From Tamlana sp. I1 (GTDB lineage: Bacteria; Bacteroidota; Bacteroidia; Flavobacteriales; Flavobacteriaceae), in the NCBI RefSeq assembly GCF_015355625.1, contig NZ_JACLAF010000017.1, positions 33,608 to 97,607 of the forward strand: a DNA stretch of 64,000 nt, in the 5' to 3' direction. The position numbers and the translations under genes were made by a program. Each line of letters starts with the position of its first letter. The stretch's first letter is position 1. Shown piece after piece: positions 56,862-64,000 of this stretch. The notes under the pieces were generated by a model. The model searched no databases. It was given only the letters and a program-made list of their open reading frames with translations, and had not been told where the DNA came from.

Positions 56862-57680
56862 CTATTCAACAATGTAATTAACCACATCAGTCTCGGTTAC
56901 TCTAAAATAACCAAATGGGAAATGCTCAGGATTAGTTGTGTTAACACAATTTCCTCGAACTGTAGCAGGAGTAGTTTCAAATGGGTCGCCTGAGTTGCCG
57001 TTGGTTTGTTCTAATAAAATATAGGTAAACTGATAGGTTTGCTTAGATATTCCTGAATTTCGAATAATTAAATCGTCTCCAGGTTCAATTTCATCATTAG
57101 AATAAAAAGCGAAAATCTGATTCCCATCACTAAATTCATCATCATATACTTCTAAATTGATTGAGCTTCTATTTTGTGAAACAAACTCAAAAAGATAAAA
57201 ATTTTCATCTCCAACAGGGTCGGTGTAATAGGCTTTTATTTCAATGTCTTCACCTGAAAATCCACCGTCATTTTTTTGTTCTATATAATCAATAGGAACT
57301 ACAGGAACTAGGGTTTCTGTAGCTATATAGGTTTCATTTTCATATTCGATAGTGAGGTTATAAACTTCATTGATAGCAGGAATAAAATTATTCGTCATAT
57401 ATACCCCGCTATCATCATTTTCAATAAAAATAAATGTGTTATTGTTTGAATCGGTAACTGTAACCGAAGCTCCTGTGGCAGGAGGAATTGTTTCAGAAAA
57501 ATAAGGTGCTGTTAGGGTTAGTTTTATAAATTGGTTGCTTCCCGTTGTGCCTTTTTCCCAACTTAATGATGCGTCTATAACTAATCTTGGGTCTGCATTA
57601 TCTAAATCGATTTCGATTACGTCTTCACATGAAACTATTGAAAGTAAACAAACCAATAATATGAATTTTATGCTTTTCAT
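56862..57680 (-). CDS. DUF4249 lipoprotein, partner of a TonB receptor
   Basis: A 272-residue lipoprotein with lipobox SIVSC (Cys 18 or so), then ED-rich beta sandwich domains: DPRLVIDASLSWE, ATGASVTVTDSNNNTF, YNLTIEYENETY and NCVNTTNPEHFPFGYFRV, all typical of DUF4249. Such proteins are found directly after TonB-dependent receptors in Bacteroidota and probably act as surface-exposed accessory lids or binders. The frame is open to 57824 but overlaps the receptor gene; ATG 57680, 4 nt after the receptor stop, is right because the signal peptide starts there. Confidence 0.92.
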   Translation of the reverse strand: MKSIKFILLVCLLSIVSCEDVIEIDLDNADPRLVIDASLSWEKGTTGSNQFIKLTLTAPYFSETIPPATGASVTVTDSNNNTFIFIENDDSGVYMTNNFIPAINEVYNLTIEYENETYIATETLVPVVPIDYIEQKNDGGFSGEDIEIKAYYTDPVGDENFYLFEFVSQNRSSINLEVYDDEFSDGNQIFAFYSNDEIEPGDDLIIRNSGISKQTYQFTYILLEQTNGNSGDPFETTPATVRGNCVNTTNPEHFPFGYFRVTETDVVNYIVE

Positions 57681-57684
57681 ATTT

Positions 57685-60060
57685 TTAAAATTTAAAATTA
57701 TAAGATAGTGAAGGCACGATGCCAAAAATTGAAAGTCTTGTTGCTTCATTCCTTCCTGTATCTTGATTTTCACCAAATGAAATTGAGGCCGCATTTTTAC
57801 GATTGTAAACATTGTAAATGCCAAACACCCAATAACTCTGCCAACCCTCGCGTTTATTAGGTTTAGGTGTGTAAGTCATGGAAACATCTAAACGATTATA
57901 AGCAGGTAATCGATCTGAATTTCTACTCCCATAACTTGGGAAAGTAACACCGTTATATTCAAATTGTCCGTTTGGAAATGTTGCTGGTTGCCCTGTTTGA
58001 TACAAAAAGTTAGAGCTTAATGTCCATTTATTATTAAATTCATAGCTTCCAGTTACGGAAATATCATGGGTTTTATCGTAAGGTGTGTTATACCAATCGC
58101 CGTTGTTTATGCCCGTTTCCTGTGGCGTTCTTCCAGGAGTTTGTTGTTCAGATTTTGACAAAGTATAAGCAATCCAGCCATTAAAACGGCCTTTGTTTTT
58201 TCTTAACAACAATTCTAAACCATAAGATTGCGATCTTCCGTTTAGGATAACTTGTTCAATGGCATTATTCGCTACCAAATCGGCACCATCAATATAGTCA
58301 ATTCTATTTTTTACCTTTTTGTAAAAACCTTCAATTTCTAAAGAATAATTATTGTCATAGATATCTTTGAAATAGCCTACAGCATATTGGTCGAGTAACT
58401 GAGGTTTAACGTATTTACCACTTGGTGTCCAAATATCTAATGGGGTAGGCGAGCTGGTGTTTGAAAGTAAATGTAAATATTGAGTCATTCTGTTGTAGCT
58501 TATCTTTACAGAACTTTCATTGTTTAAAAGATAAGCCATGGACGCTCTAGGTTCTAAATTTGAAAAACTTTCAATAACATCGCTGCGTTTAAAAGTCTCG
58601 TCACCACTAGGGGTAGCCGATTCATAAATTTTAAATTCCTCATTAAAAATAACAGGTTGATCGTTATCGTATGTGTAAAGTTGATCTTGCCCGAAACGAT
58701 GAAACGTGCTAAATCGCAAACCGTAAGATAGCGAGAGTTTGTCTGAAACTTTATGTTCAACATCTAAATAAATAGCATTTTCAAAGGCGTATTTATTGGT
58801 TAATTTATATGGATTAATGCCTGAAGTTGGTACGGTTGGTTTGATGTCTCCGGGGTTAAACGTGTAATAAACGCTATTTAAACCGTATTGTAATTTTACT
58901 TTTTGGCTCACATAATGTTTAAGATCGTATTTAAGGTTGAAGTTTTTAATGCCTGAAAGCCAATCAAATTCAACAAAATTTAGTTTTAAAGCATAGTCAT
59001 AATCGGAGTAAATTACCGATAAATTGGAAAAGAGTTTATCTGAAAATAAGTGATTCCATCTAAAGTTTAAAATGGAATTACCGTAGGTGTTTTCAAAGGT
59101 ATCGTCTACTTTAAAAACATCACGACCAAAATATCCAGAAAGATAAATGTTGTTTCTATCGTTTAATTTATAGCTTAGTTTGGTGTTTAAATCGTAGAAA
59201 TATGCCGTGTTATTGATATCGAAAAGCGGTAAAAATAAATGAGCATAACTAGAGCGTCCGCCTAAAAGAAAAGAGCCTTTGTCTTTTTTTATGGGGCCTT
59301 CAAGTAGTAATCGGCTTGAAACAAGACCGATGCCACCATTACCATGAAATTCTTTACTGTTACCTTCTTTTTGATAAATATCAAGTACCGATGAAACACG
59401 CCCTCCATAACGCGCAGGAATACCACCTTTGTATAATTTTAAGTCTTTAATCGCGTCTGGATTAAACACTGAAAAGAACCCGAAAAGATGTGAGGAATTA
59501 TAAACGGTAGCCTCATCTAATAAAATTAAGTTTTGGTCTGCAGCACCACCACGAACGTTAAATCCAGAAGCCCCTTCGCCTGCACTAGTTACTCCTGGCA
59601 ACATCGTGATGGCTTTTATAATATCGGATTCGCCAAGCACTACAGGAATTTTTTTAATGGTTTTAGAGGTGAGTTTGTTCACACTCATTTGTGGTGCTTT
59701 TATATTGGGTTTCTCAATGTCTTCTGTAATAACTACGGTTTCTAGGCTTTCAAAACTATCGGTTAAACTAAGGTTTTTAGATATGTTTGAATCTAATACA
59801 ATAGTCTCAGAAACTGTTGAAAAGCCCAAATAGCTAATTACTATTTTGTAAGTGCCTTTGGGGAGGGTTATGGAGTAGAAACCATATTCGTTGGTGGTTG
59901 TTCCGGCTTGTATTTCTGGAAAAATAATATTGACACCAATTAGAGTTTCGTTGCTATTTTGATCGGTTATGGTTCCGCTTAAGGTGAACTTTTCTTGGGC
60001 ATTTCCTAAATGGAAAGTTAAACAGAAAAGTAAAGTAATCCCGTATAAAAGGTTTTTCAT
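57685..60060 (-). CDS. TonB-dependent outer-membrane receptor with CarboxypepD-like domain
   Basis: A 791-residue outer-membrane transporter: signal peptide (about 1-21), a carboxypeptidase regulatory-like domain (about 25-105: FTLSGTITDQNSNETLIGVNI), a plug domain (ITMLPGVTSAGEGASGFNVRGGAADQNLILLDEATVYN, about 145-230), and a C-terminal 22-strand barrel (many aromatic-ended strands, ending LSYNFKF). It lacks a SusD partner but has DUF4249 downstream, so its cargo may be other than a glycan, possibly a metal complex or peptide. Not assigned. Confidence 0.94.
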   Translation of the reverse strand: MKNLLYGITLLFCLTFHLGNAQEKFTLSGTITDQNSNETLIGVNIIFPEIQAGTTTNEYGFYSITLPKGTYKIVISYLGFSTVSETIVLDSNISKNLSLTDSFESLETVVITEDIEKPNIKAPQMSVNKLTSKTIKKIPVVLGESDIIKAITMLPGVTSAGEGASGFNVRGGAADQNLILLDEATVYNSSHLFGFFSVFNPDAIKDLKLYKGGIPARYGGRVSSVLDIYQKEGNSKEFHGNGGIGLVSSRLLLEGPIKKDKGSFLLGGRSSYAHLFLPLFDINNTAYFYDLNTKLSYKLNDRNNIYLSGYFGRDVFKVDDTFENTYGNSILNFRWNHLFSDKLFSNLSVIYSDYDYALKLNFVEFDWLSGIKNFNLKYDLKHYVSQKVKLQYGLNSVYYTFNPGDIKPTVPTSGINPYKLTNKYAFENAIYLDVEHKVSDKLSLSYGLRFSTFHRFGQDQLYTYDNDQPVIFNEEFKIYESATPSGDETFKRSDVIESFSNLEPRASMAYLLNNESSVKISYNRMTQYLHLLSNTSSPTPLDIWTPSGKYVKPQLLDQYAVGYFKDIYDNNYSLEIEGFYKKVKNRIDYIDGADLVANNAIEQVILNGRSQSYGLELLLRKNKGRFNGWIAYTLSKSEQQTPGRTPQETGINNGDWYNTPYDKTHDISVTGSYEFNNKWTLSSNFLYQTGQPATFPNGQFEYNGVTFPSYGSRNSDRLPAYNRLDVSMTYTPKPNKREGWQSYWVFGIYNVYNRKNAASISFGENQDTGRNEATRLSIFGIVPSLSYNFKF

Positions 60061-60104
60061 TTGGGTGTGTGGTTCTTTAATAACTAGCCATAAAAGTATA
60101 AAAA

Positions 60105-60127
60105 AAAGCCCCTATAAAAGGGGCTTT
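60105..60127 (-). terminator. Terminator of icd
   Basis: AAAGCCCC and GGGGCTTT with a 7-nt loop, followed on the minus strand by a long T run; 25 nt past the icd stop at 60152. Confidence 0.9.
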
Positions 60128-60151
60128 AGTAAAGTATGTTTAAAAAATCGA

Positions 60152-62377
<2,226 letters not shown>

Positions 62378-62444
62378 TTATGAATTATTTAAAAGCTAAA
62401 AACGAGAAGTTATAATAGGTTTCATTTTTAGCGATGCGAATATA

Positions 62445-62452
62445 CAAAATTA
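62445..62452 (-). promoter_or_regulatory. -7 promoter element of icd
   Basis: TAATTTTG on the minus strand matches TAnnTTTG, about 82 nt upstream of the icd start codon. No -33 TTTG is clear. Confidence 0.45.
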
Positions 62453-62576
62453 GATATTTATATGGGTTTAATGGATAAATGAAAAGGATTTAACCTAAAA
62501 GTTTTATAATAATGATAAAAATGGGGGTACCTAATATGAATTTGTTAAAAATAATGTGAAGAAGTTATTAAAAAAC

Positions 62577-62623
62577 AAAAGCCATATCACTGCAGAATTT
62601 AATCTACTTTGACATGGCTTTCT
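62577..62623. other. Hairpin of unknown role
   Basis: AAAGCCAT pairs with ATGGCTTT across a 28-nt loop. It could end a minor transcript from either side, but no gene directly precedes it. Confidence 0.35.
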
Positions 62624-63160
62624 TGAAATAACTTACGTGACCTATTTTAGAATGTTACTAAAATCATTTACAATTTTCATCTAAACTTTCAGTTCAAGTC
62701 CTGTTATTTCAATGAAACATTCATTTAATTTTCAAAATGTATTGACCTATTAACTAAATGCTCCGGTTAATTGTTTTTTTAAACTAACAAATCCTTACTC
62801 GCTTACACGATGATTTGTATAGTTATTACTTTTTACAACATATCCTTGCGTTTACGTTGTTTTAAAGCTTTCATTACTCAAATCTTCACTTACTTTTAAT
62901 CATAAATATTGAATAACGCTATGGTTTTTACTTATTCATTTTTACACATGAAGTAATTTAACCTAAAAAAACAATTATTATAAGAACGTATTTTATATAT
63001 GTTAGAATGTCCTATAAATTCACTGTTCAAATGAAACCAACCCAAAAGGATTGTTATTAATTCTGTTACTAAATTACGTAATTTAATCCAGTTGGTCAAG
63101 AATTTTAACATATTAGTTTTCAACTGGTTATCAACCGTGCTTATTAACTTTTGTTCATAA

Positions 63161-63189
63161 AAAAAGCCTTGAAATAAATCAAGGCTTTT
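63161..63189 (-). terminator. Terminator of rplS
   Basis: AAAAGCCTTGA and TCAAGGCTTTT form a perfect 11-bp stem with a 6-nt loop and flanking A/T runs, about 30 nt beyond the rplS stop. Confidence 0.88.
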
Positions 63190-63217
63190 AAATGCTGTAT
63201 TAGCATAAATTTTATGC

Positions 63218-63568
63218 TTAACGTCTACGCTCAGTAATTCTGGCTTTTTTACCAGTAAGACCTCTAAAGTAGTAGATTCTTGCTCTACGAACTTTACCAC
63301 GTTTGTTAACTTCAATTTTTTGTAATGCAGGTAAGTTAACTGGGAAGATACGCTCTACACCAACAGTTCCTGACATTTTTCTAATTGTAAAAGTTTCTGA
63401 AGATCCAGATCCTCTTCTTTGAATAACCACACCTCTAAAGAACTGTGTTCTTACTTTTTCTCCCTCTCTAATTTCGTAGTATACAGTAATTGTATCACCA
63501 GCTGCAAATTCTGGGAATTCCTTTTTTGTTACAAATTCGTCTTGTACAAATTTTACTAAAGATTCCAT
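63218..63568 (-). CDS. rplS: 50S ribosomal protein L19
   Basis: A 116-residue ribosomal protein at the 30S/50S interface. FAAGDTITVYYEIREGEKVRTQFF, GVVIQRRGSGSSETFTIRK and VGVERIFPVNLPALQKIEV, then RRARIYYFRGLTGKKARI are classic L19. In this genome it stands apart from rpsP, rimM and trmD. A complete promoter lies about 75 nt upstream, and a strong terminator follows. Confidence 0.98.
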   Translation of the reverse strand: MESLVKFVQDEFVTKKEFPEFAAGDTITVYYEIREGEKVRTQFFRGVVIQRRGSGSSETFTIRKMSGTVGVERIFPVNLPALQKIEVNKRGKVRRARIYYFRGLTGKKARITERRR

Positions 63569-63642
63569 ATCTTTAAATTTTATTAATATTAATTCAGAAC
63601 AACATTCACGATTCTCGCCAGAGGTTAACCCGAAATTGGCTG

Positions 63643-63672
63643 CAAATATAATTAATAATTAGCAATGCACAA
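63643..63672 (-). promoter_or_regulatory. Promoter of rplS
   Basis: On the minus strand TTG (63672-63670), 19 nt, then TATATTTG (63650-63643): complete Bacteroidota promoter. The spacer and -7 overlap the left arm and loop of the palindrome at 63646-63685. Confidence 0.65.
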
Positions 63673-63685
63673 TTATTAATTATAT
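63646..63685. repeat. AT-only 15-bp palindrome over the rplS promoter
   Basis: ATATAATTAATAATT (63646-63660) is perfectly repeated in reverse at 63671-63685 around the loop AGCAATGCAC, followed by TTTTT on the plus strand. It may be a regulator site, a weak terminator for plus-strand transcripts or a member of an intergenic repeat family. Confidence 0.7.
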
Positions 63686-63934
63686 TTTTTCGCTGTTTCC
63701 CTTGTGTAGCAGGCTGTTCCTTGTGTTTTTGTGTTTAATTTGGACTAAATATATTATTGAAAAAGGCGCTGCTCAAGACAAAGAATATTAAATTCTACTC
63801 AATACTTATAGTTTTCTAACTAAATAAATGCAAATTCTACGGGTGAAATATTCAGAATTTTTTGACACAAAAAGGGTCAATCTCAAAAGTTGTGGAGCAT
63901 CTAAAAAAGCAAGACCTTTGAATAAAAATTTTTA

Positions 63935-64000
63935 ATGCCATCAGATTCATTATTAGCCATAGCCAATTTATTACTTCCAGAAATACTTATTAAGTATTTT
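63935..64000 (+). CDS. Partial: N-terminus of a possible insertion-sequence protein (ISAon1-like)
   Basis: An open frame begins with ATG at 63935 and runs off the window after 22 codons (MPSDSLLAIANLLLPEILIK and two more). The LLLPEILIKYF stretch resembles the start of the N-terminal-region protein of ISAon1-type insertion elements in flavobacteria, as I recall it. Upstream, GGGTCAATCTCAAAAGTTGTGG (in two parts at 63874-63895) could be the terminal inverted repeat. With so few residues this is a tentative call. Confidence 0.4.
   Translation, partial: MPSDSLLAIANLLLPEILIKYF

Larger units (their letters stand above)
63569..63934. other. 366-bp region between rplS and the partial right-edge frame
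   Basis: It holds the rplS promoter and a 15-bp palindrome at 63646-63685. From about 63860 on the sequence may already be the left end of an insertion element (see the partial CDS at 63935). No gene otherwise. Confidence 0.4.

Noticed and set aside
56862..57824. Longer DUF4249 frame starting at 57824
   Set aside because: It would overlap the receptor gene by 140 bases; the lipoprotein signal starts at Met 49 (57680).
62932..63315. Minus-strand open frame of 127 codons after rplS
   Set aside because: Its first third is rplS read in another frame and it crosses the strong rplS terminator; the rest is AT-rich with no family resemblance.

Overview
The window is a low-GC, gene-dense chromosomal segment of a Bacteroidota bacterium, most likely a (marine) member of the Flavobacteriaceae. 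The evidence is gene content: TonB receptor/DUF4249 pair, DUF4835, DUF6095, DUF6913, BamD-RpoZ-CoaBC-RecN cluster, monomeric isocitrate dehydrogenase, YtxJ. Promoters are of the Bacteroidota type (TTTG / TAnnTTTG), Shine-Dalgarno sequences are mostly absent, and several TTG or GTG starts occur. It looks like core chromosome; the only sign of a mobile element is the probable beginning of an insertion sequence at the far right edge.

Layout, left to right. 0-9.8 kb: a truncated secreted beta-helix protein, a DUF1456 protein, a TerB-like protein, deoC-deoD for deoxynucleoside catabolism, a second deoC-like gene that has lost the catalytic lysine, the disaggregase ClpB, the bacillithiol-linked protein YtxJ, a gamma-glutamylcyclotransferase-like protein and a voltage-gated potassium channel. 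9.9-16.5 kb: fumarylacetoacetase, serine hydroxymethyltransferase, a DUF885 lipoprotein and a beta-helix lipoprotein. 16.7-22.6 kb: a complete galactose unit, with a GntR-type regulator, mutarotase, galactokinase and uridylyltransferase on the minus strand and a divergent Na+/galactose symporter very close in sequence to vSGLT. A tRNA-Arg(UCU) with a textbook promoter follows. 23-29 kb: a membrane coiled-coil protein, a DegP-type protease, then dapF, a GNAT acetyltransferase, mltG and a lysozyme-fold protein, all cell-envelope themed. 29-35 kb: RsmI-like methyltransferase, low-molecular-weight phosphatase and dnaA in one minus operon; a thioesterase; then yigZ, HAD phosphatase, ribD and an LEA-type lipoprotein. 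35-40.8 kb: prmC-ligA, a membrane protein and a 5'-nucleotidase split into two adjacent genes.

40.8-53.2 kb is a long plus-strand housekeeping array: DUF6913-dapA, bamD-rpoZ-coaBC-DUF4835-recN, fabI, then glycosyltransferase-ybbR-coaE and a histidine kinase/response regulator pair. 53.3-63.6 kb holds a PIF1-type helicase with HRDC and HTH-like tails, DUF6095-murQ, the TonB receptor with its DUF4249 lipoprotein, icd and rplS.

The most unusual sequence features are: the deoC pseudoenzyme candidate (Lys to Glu, Asp to Gly); a run of sixteen 7-bp repeats kept in frame inside ribD; a nested inverted-repeat element behind the gal operon that shares its outer arms with a terminator 15 kb away; the split 5'-nucleotidase; and a CoaBC whose decarboxylase half lacks the Asn and Cys known from E. 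coli. No CRISPR array, prophage, defence island, rRNA or riboswitch was recognised.
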